Shown in pieces: positions 54,613 to 63,585 of a DNA stretch of 64,000 nucleotides. Position 1 is the first letter of the stretch; every line of letters begins with the position of its first letter. This stretch comes from Viridibacillus arenosi (GTDB lineage: Bacteria; Bacillota; Bacilli; Bacillales_A; Planococcaceae): NCBI RefSeq assembly GCF_001955655.1, contig NZ_MSPW01000012.1:62001-126000 (forward strand), in the 5' to 3' direction. The notes under the pieces are model-generated. The model did not search any database. It saw only the letters and a program-made list of their open reading frames with translations, and was not told the DNA's origin. The translations under genes and the position numbers were made by a program.

Positions 54613-55628
54613 TAGATACTCCCTCCATCTTCAGCATAGACGAATTTTAGCGCATCTTCTGGAGCAGCATATGGAGCTTGCTCTGCATAATCCGTCGCTT
54701 CGTTTACTTCTGTCATAATGCGTTCATTGATCTCTATTTCGAGAGCATCTGTTAAAATCCCTTGCTCATGCAAGTATTTTGCAAATGTAATGATTGGATC
54801 TGTAGCACGGCCTTCTGCTAAGTCTTCTGCCGTACGATATTGACGATCATCATCATCAGAAGAGTGAGCAGTTAAGCGATAAGTTACCGTTTCAATTAAG
54901 CTAGGTCCTTCCCCATTACGAGCACGGTCAGCTGCTTCTTTAACCACCTTATATACTTCAATTGGATCTTTACCATCTACAGTAACACCTGGCATCCCGT
55001 ATCCAACTGCACGATCTGAAACATTTTTACACGCTAATTGTTTTTCAACGGGTACTGAAATCGCATATTTATTGTTTTCAACCATAATAATTACTGGTAA
55101 TTTGTGTACTCCTGCAAAGTTTGCTCCTTCATGAAAATCTCCTTGGTTAGAAGAACCTTCTCCGAGAGTAACAAATGTGATGAAATCTTTCTTTTGCATT
55201 TTACCCGCAAGTGCAACCCCAACAGCATGAGGGACTTGTGTCGTAACAGGTGATGATCCTGTTAAAATGCGATTTTTCTTTTGACCGAAGTGCCCCGGCA
55301 TTTGACGTCCACCTGAGTTTGGATCTTCCGCCTTAGCAAAGGCAGATAGCATTAACTCTTTTGTTGTCATACCAAAGTGAAGAACAACTCCCATATCACG
55401 ATAATATGGAGCAATATAATCTTTTTTGTTATCAAGTGCATAGGCCGCACCTACTTGCGCTGCTTCTTGCCCTTGACAAGAAATCACAAACGGAATTTTT
55501 CCAGCACGGTTTAATAGCCACATACGTTCATCGATTCTACGTGCAAGTAACATTGTTTCGTACATTTTCAGTACATCTTCGTTTGTTAAACCGATTGCTT
55601 CATGACGATTTTCAACCTTTTTAACCAT
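54612..55628 (-). CDS. bkdAA: Branched-chain 2-oxoacid dehydrogenase E1 alpha subunit
   Basis: 338 residues. The thiamine-diphosphate motif is GEGSSNQGDFHEGANFAGVH followed by KLPVIIMVENNKYAIS (GDG-x-NN equivalents); HSSDDDDRQYRT near 255 is the phosphorylation-loop region. GRQMPGHFGQKKNRIL is the substrate side. It decarboxylates 2-oxoisocaproate, 2-oxoisovalerate and 2-oxo-3-methylvalerate with BkdAB. It follows lpdV by 16 bases. Confidence 0.95.
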   Translation of the reverse strand: MVKKVENRHEAIGLTNEDVLKMYETMLLARRIDERMWLLNRAGKIPFVISCQGQEAAQVGAAYALDNKKDYIAPYYRDMGVVLHFGMTTKELMLSAFAKAEDPNSGGRQMPGHFGQKKNRILTGSSPVTTQVPHAVGVALAGKMQKKDFITFVTLGEGSSNQGDFHEGANFAGVHKLPVIIMVENNKYAISVPVEKQLACKNVSDRAVGYGMPGVTVDGKDPIEVYKVVKEAADRARNGEGPSLIETVTYRLTAHSSDDDDRQYRTAEDLAEGRATDPIITFAKYLHEQGILTDALEIEINERIMTEVNEATDYAEQAPYAAPEDALKFVYAEDGGSI

Positions 55629-55644
55629 TTATCCCAGCTCCTTC

Positions 55645-57072
55645 TTACATATGAATTGCATTACCATCAACTGCTAATGCTGCTTCTCCAAGTACCTCAC
55701 TTAAGGTCGGATGTGGATGTACACTATGCGCAATTTCCCAAGGAGTTGCATCTAACACCATTGCAAGGCCCGCTTCAGCAATCATATCTGTTACATGTGG
55801 CCCAATCATGTGCACTCCCACAAGATCGTTAGTCTCACTATTCGCTATCATCTTCACAAAGCCTTCTGATTCACCGTAAACAAGCGCTTTGCCAATTGCT
55901 TTAAAAGGAAACTTACCAACTTTAATAGGAATTCCCTCTTTCTTCGCCTGTTCTTCAGTTAAACCAACACTTGCTGCCTCAGGACTTGAGTAAATACAAC
56001 GAGAAATCCATTTGTCATCTACTTTTTCAGTTGTGATTCCTGCAATATGCTCTATAGCATGCATACCTTCATGGGAAGCAACATGAGCAAGCTGCAAACC
56101 ACCAATGACATCCCCAATGGCATATATATGTGATTCCTTTGTTTGAAAGTGATTATTTGTTTGGATAAAGCCATTTTCTACAACAATCTCTGTGTTCTCT
56201 AGTCCTATACCTTCTACATTTGCCTGTCTGCCAACCGAAACAAGTATTTTGTCTGCATTATAATTTTGATTTTCGCCCAATACTTCTGCTTCTATTGATA
56301 CTTTATTATTTGCAATTGACAGCGTATCTGCTAATACTTTTGCAGAAGTTACAAATTTAATCCCTTTATTCTCTAATAACTTTTTCATTTCTTTTGAAAT
56401 ATCTTGATCTTCAGTTGGTAGTATACGATCTGCATATTCAATAACAGTTACTTTAACACCAAAATCGTTTAACATTGATGCCCATTCAATCCCGATGACA
56501 CCACCACCAACAATTATAATGGATGCTGGAAGCTCTTTTAACGCAAGCGCTTCATCAGAAGTAATGACGAATTCACCGTCAATTGTTAACCCTGGTAACG
56601 TACGTGGTCTAGAACCTGTAGCCACAATAACATTTTGAGGAATAAGCATTTCATTTTCCTCACCGCTTACCAGTTCAACCGAAATTGTTCCTGGCATGGG
56701 CGAGAAGATAGAAGGTCCAAGAATTCGACCAGTTCCTTCATAAACGTCGATCTTGCCTTTCTTCATCAATGCTTGCACACCTTGATGTAATTGTGCCACT
56801 ATGGAATCTTTTCTTTCCTGCACTCTACTAAAATCAAGCGTTACTTCTCCTGTATTCACTCCAAATGAAGAAGCATGATTCTTGGTTGTCGCAAAGACTT
56901 CCGCACTTCTAAGTAATGCTTTACTTGGAATACAACCTTTATGTAAACATGTACCCCCTAGCTTCCCTTTTTCAACAACGGCTGTTTTTAATCCAAGTTT
57001 TGCTGCTCGAATTGCTGCTACGTAGCCACCTGTACCGCCACCTAAAATAACCACATCATAGTCCTTAGCCAT
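55645..57072 (-). CDS. lpdV: Dihydrolipoyl dehydrogenase (E3) of the Bkd complex
   Basis: 475 residues from the ATG at 57072 after AAAGGAAGTGTTCAA; the frame is open to 57147. FAD motif VVILGGGTGGYVAAIRAAKL, redox disulfide GGTCLHKGCIPS with Cys42 and Cys47, NAD motif IVGGGVIGIEWASML, and C-terminal HSVHPHPTLSE with the catalytic His-Glu pair. It reoxidises the lipoyl group of BkdB. It follows ldh after about 185 bases that include a hairpin. Confidence 0.96.
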   Translation of the reverse strand: MAKDYDVVILGGGTGGYVAAIRAAKLGLKTAVVEKGKLGGTCLHKGCIPSKALLRSAEVFATTKNHASSFGVNTGEVTLDFSRVQERKDSIVAQLHQGVQALMKKGKIDVYEGTGRILGPSIFSPMPGTISVELVSGEENEMLIPQNVIVATGSRPRTLPGLTIDGEFVITSDEALALKELPASIIIVGGGVIGIEWASMLNDFGVKVTVIEYADRILPTEDQDISKEMKKLLENKGIKFVTSAKVLADTLSIANNKVSIEAEVLGENQNYNADKILVSVGRQANVEGIGLENTEIVVENGFIQTNNHFQTKESHIYAIGDVIGGLQLAHVASHEGMHAIEHIAGITTEKVDDKWISRCIYSSPEAASVGLTEEQAKKEGIPIKVGKFPFKAIGKALVYGESEGFVKMIANSETNDLVGVHMIGPHVTDMIAEAGLAMVLDATPWEIAHSVHPHPTLSEVLGEAALAVDGNAIHM

Positions 57073-57208
57073 TTGAACACTTCCTTTCATCCACCATGTA
57101 AAACTAGCTCTATTATAATATAACATTTCGTAGTTGACATTCCCCAATGCCAGCCTATTAAACTCACAAACTTATTTGCAGTTCGTAAACTCTTCTCCCA
57201 TTATAAAT

Positions 57209-57248
57209 CCGTTCAGAAATGAAGTACCCCTACCTTATTTCTGAACGG
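57209..57248 (-). terminator. Intercistronic hairpin between ldh and lpdV
   Basis: CCGTTCAGAAAT and ATTTCTGAACGG form a perfect 12-bp stem around a 16-base loop, 9 bases past the ldh stop. The T tract behind it is poor (ATTTATAAT), so it may be a leaky terminator or an RNA-stabilising structure that lets lpdV be transcribed at a lower level. Confidence 0.6.
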
Positions 57249-57256
57249 CCCTTTTA

Positions 57257-58351
57257 TTAACGATTAGTTAAAATGTGCTTTCCATTTTGCAAAAATGTGC
57301 TACGTGATTTTGCCATTCTCTCAATACGTTCTTCTGCTAAACGATTAGCAGCTAAATACGTTGGAATTCCATCACGTTTTGCTATATCTATTACTTTCTC
57401 TATATTATCGTAAATTCCTTCTACACGCTTCATCGCACGGTCACGGTTGTAGCCATACAATTCATCTGCAACATTGATTACTCCACCTGCATTAATAACA
57501 TAATCCGGAGCATAAATGATTCCCTCATTATGAATAATATCTCCGTGAATTGAGTCTTTCAACTGGTTGTTAGCTGATCCAGCAATGACTTTTGCTCTTA
57601 GTTGCGGAATAGTTTCATCATTAATAATAGCACCAAGTGCACATGGTGCAAAAATGTCTACATCTTGAGCATAGATATCTGTTGGGTCAACAGCAGTTGC
57701 ACCAAAGTCTTCTACCACTCTCTTTACAGCGCTTTCATTTATATCTGTGACGATTAATTGCGCGCCTTCTTCGTGTAAATATTTGCACAGTGTGTATGCT
57801 ACGTTTCCTAAGCCCTGTACAGCAATTTTCTTACCTTCTAAGTGCTCGCTACCAAATGCCTCTTTAGCAGCTGCCTTCATACCCACAAATACACCATATG
57901 CAGTTACTGGCGATGGGTTCCCCGATGAACCAAATGCAGGAGAAATACCTGTTACATAATTTGTTTCTTCATGAATTAAATCCATATCTGCTACAGTTGT
58001 ACCAACATCTTCTGCTGTAATATATCTACCATTCAAACCTTGGACGAATCTTCCTAGCGCACGGAACATTTCTTCATTTTTATCTTTTAAAGGATCTCCG
58101 ATGATTACTGTTTTTCCCCCACCGAGATTTAACCCCGCAGCTGCATTTTTATAAGTCATGCCACGTGCTAGGCGCAAAGCATCTTCAATCGCTTCTTCCT
58201 CTGAAGCATATGTCCACATACGAGTACCACCAAGTGCTGGTCCTAAAGTTGTGTCGTGTATAGCTACTATAGCTTTTAGTCCTGAAGTTTTATCCTGACA
58301 AAACACTAATTGTTCGTAATCATATTTCTCCATGTATTTGAAAATTTCCAT
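57257..58351 (-). CDS. bcd: Leucine/branched-chain amino acid dehydrogenase
   Basis: 364 residues. The Glu/Leu/Phe/Val dehydrogenase domain has [28 protein letters not shown] (catalytic Lys) and [13 protein letters not shown]; the NAD domain has [20 protein letters not shown]. It deaminates leucine, valine and isoleucine to 2-oxoacids with NAD. It is the first gene of the unit and stands behind a sigma-54 promoter. In B. subtilis ptb precedes and buk follows it; both are missing here. Confidence 0.96.
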   Translation of the reverse strand: MEIFKYMEKYDYEQLVFCQDKTSGLKAIVAIHDTTLGPALGGTRMWTYASEEEAIEDALRLARGMTYKNAAAGLNLGGGKTVIIGDPLKDKNEEMFRALGRFVQGLNGRYITAEDVGTTVADMDLIHEETNYVTGISPAFGSSGNPSPVTAYGVFVGMKAAAKEAFGSEHLEGKKIAVQGLGNVAYTLCKYLHEEGAQLIVTDINESAVKRVVEDFGATAVDPTDIYAQDVDIFAPCALGAIINDETIPQLRAKVIAGSANNQLKDSIHGDIIHNEGIIYAPDYVINAGGVINVADELYGYNRDRAMKRVEGIYDNIEKVIDIAKRDGIPTYLAANRLAEERIERMAKSRSTFLQNGKHILTNR

Positions 58352-58437
58352 TGTGGTGCCCCCTTTGATATGTTGACCAATCTTTTAAAAAAGAACTTAG
58401 TCATCTTTTACCCTAGTTTTCTAGGTCACTATATTAT

Positions 58438-58455
58438 TAGCAAAAAGCGTGCCAA
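58438..58455 (-). promoter_or_regulatory. Sigma-54 (-24/-12) promoter of the bcd-bkd unit
   Basis: On the minus strand TTGGCACG-CTTT-TTGCTA matches the -24/-12 consensus TGGCACG-N4-TTGCW, with GG and GC in the invariant places and correct spacing. Start of transcription would be near 58426, about 75 bases before the bcd ATG. The adjacent bkdR encodes a sigma-54 activator. Confidence 0.88.
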
Positions 58456-58460
58456 CATAT

Positions 58461-58502
58461 AAAAAGACAAAATGCTGTATTTGACAACATTTTGTCTTTT
58501 TC
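58461..58502 (-). terminator. Terminator of bkdR
   Basis: AAAAAGACAAAATG and CATTTTGTCTTTTT form a 14-bp stem around CTGTATTTGACAA. It lies between the bkdR stop and the sigma-54 promoter, separating the two transcription units. Confidence 0.88.
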
Positions 58503-58506
58503 ATTC

Positions 58507-58556
58507 ATGCAAGATTTTGCACACCGTGCAGTTTTTTGCACGCAAATTTATGCAAG
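58507..58556. promoter_or_regulatory. Candidate BkdR upstream activating sequences
   Basis: A run of TGCA-centred sites: ATGCAAG, TTTTGCACACCGTGCAG, TTTTTTGCACGCAAA and ATGCAAG, with GTGCA/TGCAC symmetry, 50-120 bases upstream of the sigma-54 promoter and partly inside the bkdR 3' end. A similar ATTGTGCAATTTATTGCATA lies upstream of bkdR itself. The role as enhancer is inference. Confidence 0.5.
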
Positions 58557-60596
58557 ATTGTATTTTTCTAATTTATAATACAAACTCCGGATTGATATTC
58601 CCAATATTTTTGCAGCTTGCATTTTGTTATTTTGGCTATCTGTTAATACTTGTTGCAGAATTTGTTTCTCTGTTTGTTCTAACTGCTCGGCGAGTGATCC
58701 ATCAAAAGAATGCCTTTCAACGTTAACCTCCTGATGTAAGGAATGGAAAAGCGTTTTGGGTAAATGTCTCTCATCTAAAATAGTTTCGTTTGATTGCATG
58801 AAAATCATTGCTCGGCTTAAGACGTTTTCAAGCTCTCTCACATTTCCTGGCCAATCATGTCCTATTAATAGCATTAATGCGTTTGAGGTCACTTTATGAA
58901 TATTACGTCCATATTCTTGATTCAATTTAACAAGAAGGCGATCTACTAAAGGAGGGATGTCTTCTCTCCTTTGACGCAATGGCGGGATATGAATAGGCAT
59001 CCGATTTAATCGATAATATAAATCCTCTCGGAATGTACCTTCTGACAATGCTTTTTCCATATTCACATTCGTAGCTGCGATAATACGAACATTTATCGAA
59101 ATCGGCTTTGTTCCACCAACTCTGACAATTTCACCTTCTTGAAAAATACGCAATAGTTTTGCCTGAGTATTTAAAGACATTTCTCCAATTTCATCAAGAA
59201 AAATACTTCCTTTATCAGCTTCTTCAAATAACCCGCGCTTTCCACCACGTTTCGCTCCAGTAAAAGCTCCTTCTTCATAACCAAATAATTCACTTTCCAG
59301 TAAGTGCTCAGCAATCGCCGCACAGTTTACCCTAATGAACTTATTGTATATACGATCACTTGCAGAATGTATAGCATGAGCAAACAATTCTTTACCAGTC
59401 CCTGACTCTCCGCGCAAAAATACCGTGACTGGTGTTTTTGCAGCTAATTTCGCTTGTTCTAGTGAAATGCGCATTTCCTCTGAATCGCCAATAATATCTT
59501 CAAATGTATATTTAGATTCCAGCTTTCGTATAATCGTGCGCGCTTGATCTAATTCTTTTGTTAAGGACCGCATTTCTGTCATATCATGTATAACTCCTAC
59601 GCTACCTTTTAAGCTATCATTTACGACAACAGGTGCAACATTCACAATAACTTCGCGTTTATTAGGACCGAGTCGCATATTCACACCACGAATAGGCTTT
59701 TTTGTTTGTAAAACTTTTAAATGCATACTTTCACCTTCAGAAATATCTATCGTAGCAGGTTTCCCTAAAATTTCTTCCGGTTTTAATCCTGTAATTCTAG
59801 TATACGCAGGGTTAACGAGTATCCCTCTACCTTCCTCATCAACTACAGAAATGGCATCATCACTTGATTGAATAATCGCTTCTAACATCATTTGAATTTC
59901 TTTTAAATTTGTTATTTCTTCCGCTAAATTGACGACCTCTGATATATCTTTGAATACAGCAAATGCACCAATTCGATTCCCACTACCATCAATCATAGGA
60001 AAACGAGACGTGACAATTTTCTTCTCATTAGACAACTTTAGCTCTTGATTGATTTCTGCTACACCTGATTCAAACACACGTGGCAAAGCACTATTTATTA
60101 TTATATCGTTAATGTGTTTACCAACCGCTTCTTTGACAGTAACCTCTGTCATTCGCGCAGCACTTCTATTAAAGAAGATAACCTGACCTTGAGGGTCGAT
60201 GCCAATCATGCCTTCTTCTATTGAATTGAAGATGATTTGCTGTTTATATGCTGCATGTTGTGTTTTATTTATGTAAAAATCTTTTTCATTCAACAATTGA
60301 ACAATTAAGTAAGCAATTGCCCCTGGGATAAGTACTGTACGTTTCGGCAATGCCAATAGTAATTCTTCAAATACAGAAGACTCTCCTGTGACATCCACCA
60401 CCATATCAATTTCATCAGTTAAAACAGCTCGCCAATCCTGTCCCGTAGCAATGCCAGCTGCCTTAGCTAATTCAAGCCCAGGTGCATCTTTACGTATATC
60501 TACAATTGCTACTGTACTCAGTTGCTCAGACTTGGTTAATAGTTGCAATATAGCTGTACCTCCAGCACCTGCACCTATAATTAGAATTCTTTGCAA
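58548..60596 (-). CDS. bkdR: Sigma-54-dependent activator BkdR
   Basis: 682 residues. An N-terminal Rossmann-like segment (ILIIGAGAGGTAILQLLTKS) is followed by two PAS domains (about 115-235 and 240-355), a AAA+ domain with GESGTGKELFAHAIHSASDR and the sigma-54 contact loop EGAFTGAKRGG, and a C-terminal Fis-type HTH (KMQAAKILGISIRSLYYKLE). It hydrolyses ATP to open sigma-54 promoters, here that of bcd-bkd. The start is a TTG at 60596 after GGGAAGTGAAG. Confidence 0.94.
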   Translation of the reverse strand: MQRILIIGAGAGGTAILQLLTKSEQLSTVAIVDIRKDAPGLELAKAAGIATGQDWRAVLTDEIDMVVDVTGESSVFEELLLALPKRTVLIPGAIAYLIVQLLNEKDFYINKTQHAAYKQQIIFNSIEEGMIGIDPQGQVIFFNRSAARMTEVTVKEAVGKHINDIIINSALPRVFESGVAEINQELKLSNEKKIVTSRFPMIDGSGNRIGAFAVFKDISEVVNLAEEITNLKEIQMMLEAIIQSSDDAISVVDEEGRGILVNPAYTRITGLKPEEILGKPATIDISEGESMHLKVLQTKKPIRGVNMRLGPNKREVIVNVAPVVVNDSLKGSVGVIHDMTEMRSLTKELDQARTIIRKLESKYTFEDIIGDSEEMRISLEQAKLAAKTPVTVFLRGESGTGKELFAHAIHSASDRIYNKFIRVNCAAIAEHLLESELFGYEEGAFTGAKRGGKRGLFEEADKGSIFLDEIGEMSLNTQAKLLRIFQEGEIVRVGGTKPISINVRIIAATNVNMEKALSEGTFREDLYYRLNRMPIHIPPLRQRREDIPPLVDRLLVKLNQEYGRNIHKVTSNALMLLIGHDWPGNVRELENVLSRAMIFMQSNETILDERHLPKTLFHSLHQEVNVERHSFDGSLAEQLEQTEKQILQQVLTDSQNNKMQAAKILGISIRSLYYKLEKYNLA

Positions 60597-60732
60597 GGAA
60601 CTTCACTTCCCTTCACAATATTGTGCAATTTATTGCATATTTCAATGTAGGTTCATCATATCTGAACTTTCTTTCCTTGACAACGCTTCCCCAACAGGTA
60701 AAAATGAGTATAGATTAGAGGAGTGAAAGTAT

Positions 60733-60984
60733 ATGGCACGTTTTGCAGCGTTTATCGTATTACTTATACCTGGTTTAATGGCTGCAGGTGGAATAAAATT
60801 AATGCGCGACACATTATTTGCTAAGCTTGTGGATCCAATACCATTTCTTTGGTTACAATTCATTATTGGTATTGCCCTTTTCGTCATTGGATTTGGTTTT
60901 TTTGCAGGTTTTCTATTGCATCGAGATCGCAAAAAAGGGAAAGTTTCAGCTAAATTTGCAAATCAAAAGAACGCTGACCGTTAA
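60733..60984 (+). CDS. yqzF: DUF2627-family small membrane protein (YqzF)
   Basis: 83 residues with two membrane helices (FAAFIVLLIPGLMAAGGIKL and WLQFIIGIALFVIGFGFFAG) and a basic tail HRDRKKGKVSAKFANQKN. It matches DUF2627, found next to bkdR in Bacillales. Function unknown. Its TAA overlaps the stop of the convergent GDPD gene, and a terminator hairpin spans both stops. Confidence 0.88.
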   Translation: MARFAAFIVLLIPGLMAAGGIKLMRDTLFAKLVDPIPFLWLQFIIGIALFVIGFGFFAGFLLHRDRKKGKVSAKFANQKNADR

Positions 60985-61003
60985 TGGTCAGCGTCCTTTT
61001 TTT
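60971..61003. terminator. Terminator hairpin spanning two overlapping stop codons
   Basis: ACGCTGACC and GGTCAGCGT form a perfect 9-bp stem (60971-60993) around GTTAAT, which contains the TAA stops of both yqzF (60982-60984) and the convergent GDPD gene (60981-60983). T7 follows on the plus strand. Confidence 0.85.
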
Positions 61004-61712
61004 GTATACGTCTAACTCTTCCAGGAAAATCTGTAATCCAGCCAACTACGGCTTTATGTGGATTTTTGAGATACTCTTCATCACCAGTAATGTTATAGAA
61101 CCGACACTTCTTTTTAGCTATTACACATGCATCCAAATATTCAGATTTATAATACCATGTTTTGTTAGCATGAATAGCATCGATATATGGAAGGTTTTTT
61201 AACTGATGCCAATTGAGCTTTCTCGTGGCAATAAGTGCAGTTTCAATATGTTTGTTTATTTTCTTAGCTTGTTCCAACACTTCCAAGAAAAAAGATGAAT
61301 AATGTACATTTGGTAAGTGGGCGCATTTATTTATAACAATTTCTAATACAAAAGGATTGTCAATAAAGGATTCCTTCAATTCGATATTCAATGCGATAGG
61401 ATTTTTCTCTACCCAAGCTATTAGCTCATCCAGTGTCAGCATTTCTTGACCCGAGTATCTACGAGTAAATGGTCTACCTACGCGTAATCTTTTTATTTCT
61501 GCTAATGAAACATTTGTTACTAACCTGCGTCTTCCTGTAACGCGACGTAAATCTAAATCGTGTGTCACAACAGGAACATCATCCCTAGTAATTTGCAAAT
61601 CTAACTCAATACCATCTGCATTTAGTTCAACGGCCTTTTTGAATGCATTGAGTGTATTTTCCATCTCACAAGCAGAGGCGCCTCGATGTGCAAAAACTAA
61701 GGGTCTAGGCAT
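60981..61712 (-). CDS. yqiK: Glycerophosphodiester phosphodiesterase (GDPD) family protein
   Basis: 243 residues from the ATG at 61712; the frame is open to 61745. FAHRGASACEMENTLNAFKK with the catalytic HRG and Glu, GIELDLQITRDDVPVVTHDL with metal Glu/Asp and second His, and LNIELKE are family motifs. No signal peptide, so a cytosolic enzyme that yields glycerol-3-phosphate and an alcohol. It corresponds to yqiK of B. subtilis by position. Its start overlaps the FapA-like gene by 8 bases. Confidence 0.92.
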   Translation of the reverse strand: MPRPLVFAHRGASACEMENTLNAFKKAVELNADGIELDLQITRDDVPVVTHDLDLRRVTGRRRLVTNVSLAEIKRLRVGRPFTRRYSGQEMLTLDELIAWVEKNPIALNIELKESFIDNPFVLEIVINKCAHLPNVHYSSFFLEVLEQAKKINKHIETALIATRKLNWHQLKNLPYIDAIHANKTWYYKSEYLDACVIAKKKCRFYNITGDEEYLKNPHKAVVGWITDFPGRVRRIQKKDADH

Positions 61713-63279
61713 TGATTTCGCCTTGCTCCAATTTAAAATTACCACAAGTCTGCGTATTTAATGTCGTGGATTTTTTACCAAGTTGAATATATGTTCCTGG
61801 ATAAGCTTCCTTCGTAATTTGAATCTTTTCCGTTCCCATACTTTTTAATGATTGCAAAATTGTTTGCACCTCTTTATCAATCTTAGTTAATTCATTTTCT
61901 TTTTCTAGTAACGATACTTTTGAATCCTCAAATGCCTTTCGCTGAGCACCATTCATCTTATCGACGAAATCTAATAATGGCGTAATGCGAGCTTTAATAT
62001 TTACAATATCAGCTTCTAAAGATTTCATCTCTTCGGCTTTTTCTTTCACTATTTGCATGCTCTCTTTTCGATCAGGCATTGTAATAACTAATTCCGTTTT
62101 GCGCTCTAAGCGATTTCCAGAAATCGCAGTAGTAATAGTACTTGTTGCTTCTGCACGTCCACCAATAATTTTCCCCTTGTACTCATTAACTAGTATACTA
62201 CTCGCTTTTAAATTGGATCCAAGTGCGTATGACCCAATTTGAATGTCGCCTTTTGCAGTCAACGTACTTTCATTTGTATGTTTAACAAAGATATTCCCAC
62301 CTGCGCGTACGACCGACTCACCGTTACCAAAGATACCCCCACGAATGTAAACATCACCATTTAGAGATTCGATTAATTTCGGACTCGTAACTCCTTCGGG
62401 ACCATCAATCGAAATATCACCTGTTGCTACTACTGAATAGCCCGCAAGTACCGTACCTCTAATACTAATGGATCCATCGAAATTTAGATTTCCTGTTCCG
62501 ACTCCAACATCATTTGGAACAGGTAGATGTTTTTGAACTGACAAGAATCCATCTGAATCATCCAAAACTCCACCCTCAGTTGCATAGATGGTTACTTTTC
62601 CGTCTTCATCAACTTTTTCATACACAGTTTTCTGATCATATTTTATTGGCGAGTCTTTACCAGGTAAAGCAGGAATACTTTCACCAAATACATTTTTCCC
62701 TGGCTCGCCTGAATCTGCTGGTATTTTCTCTCCCAACCATTCATGGGCTTCTATTTCAGTGATAAAATTCATATCAAAATAATCCGCTTTACCATCATCA
62801 CGAATTAATGGTTTTCTCTCTGCCTGTTCTATATATGTAATTTTTGCGTTTTTCCCTGGTTTAGCTGGCGTTCCTATTGCAACTACAGTCGGTTTTCCTG
62901 TTAATACAGTATCTAGAGTCAAATCTACAAAACCATGCACTATTCCTATATTATTAGCAAATTCTTTGATTTGTTCCTGCATTTTAGTACCATCTGTAAA
63001 CACAGTTTTCGGATCTTCGTGGACATACATGGTTGCTGTCATGCGATCACGAGAAGTCACAATTTCTATAGGTGGTAGCCAAATACCAATTTCCTCAAAT
63101 TGCTCTGTCACTGTGGCAGTCACTTTTCTTAAAATAGCAAAGCTCGACAGTTTAATACGTGGATATTTTTTCAAAATACTGTCGAATTCCTTTAGCGGGA
63201 ATCCTTCCCCTATGGTCTTTAAATATACTTTTTCATTTTCTTCTTTTAAAACAATATAATCATTTTCAAAAATCAGCAC
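61705..63279 (-). CDS. FapA (DUF342)-family protein
   Basis: 524 residues from the GTG at 63279 after GATGGGGAGAAAAT; the frame is open to 63336. The central region is a right-handed beta-helix (FDGSISIRGTVLAGYSVVAT, GDVYIRGGIFGNGESVVRAG and following repeats of a similar type). A coiled coil near 405-470 (KEKAEEMKSLEADIVNIKAR) and a final beta domain follow. FapA proteins are widespread, tied loosely to flagella or polymer assembly; the function here is unknown. Overlaps the GDPD gene by 8 bases. Confidence 0.88.
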   Translation of the reverse strand: MLIFENDYIVLKEENEKVYLKTIGEGFPLKEFDSILKKYPRIKLSSFAILRKVTATVTEQFEEIGIWLPPIEIVTSRDRMTATMYVHEDPKTVFTDGTKMQEQIKEFANNIGIVHGFVDLTLDTVLTGKPTVVAIGTPAKPGKNAKITYIEQAERKPLIRDDGKADYFDMNFITEIEAHEWLGEKIPADSGEPGKNVFGESIPALPGKDSPIKYDQKTVYEKVDEDGKVTIYATEGGVLDDSDGFLSVQKHLPVPNDVGVGTGNLNFDGSISIRGTVLAGYSVVATGDISIDGPEGVTSPKLIESLNGDVYIRGGIFGNGESVVRAGGNIFVKHTNESTLTAKGDIQIGSYALGSNLKASSILVNEYKGKIIGGRAEATSTITTAISGNRLERKTELVITMPDRKESMQIVKEKAEEMKSLEADIVNIKARITPLLDFVDKMNGAQRKAFEDSKVSLLEKENELTKIDKEVQTILQSLKSMGTEKIQITKEAYPGTYIQLGKKSTTLNTQTCGNFKLEQGEINA

Positions 63280-63585
63280 ATTTTCTCCCCATCCTTCAAA
63301 TCGATAATAAATGTCTATACTTATTATCGATTTCAAATTGTTTTTTTACAGAATAAAGCAAAAAAAACCGCTTTCAAAACTAAGCTTGATAGCATAATAA
63401 TCATTTTATAGGTATACGTTCGTTAGAATCGTTTTAATATACTAGATAAATAGACCCTATCCTGGTTTTTATTATATCAGGAAAATAAATAGACTCTCTA
63501 TACATTTATAATATATCCAAAAGAAAGTTGCGAAGGTAGACCAGTAGATAATTAGGGAAATAGATATACATAGTGTAATAGTACC
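63280..63585. other. AT-rich intergenic region
   Basis: It should contain the promoter of the FapA-like gene. No specific element, RNA or repeat is recognised. Confidence 0.4.

Noticed and set aside
57073-57130. Sigma-A promoter for lpdV (TATAAT-like sequence near 57110)
   Set aside because: A -10-like TATAAT is present on the minus strand, but I could find no acceptable -35 box at 16-18 bases.
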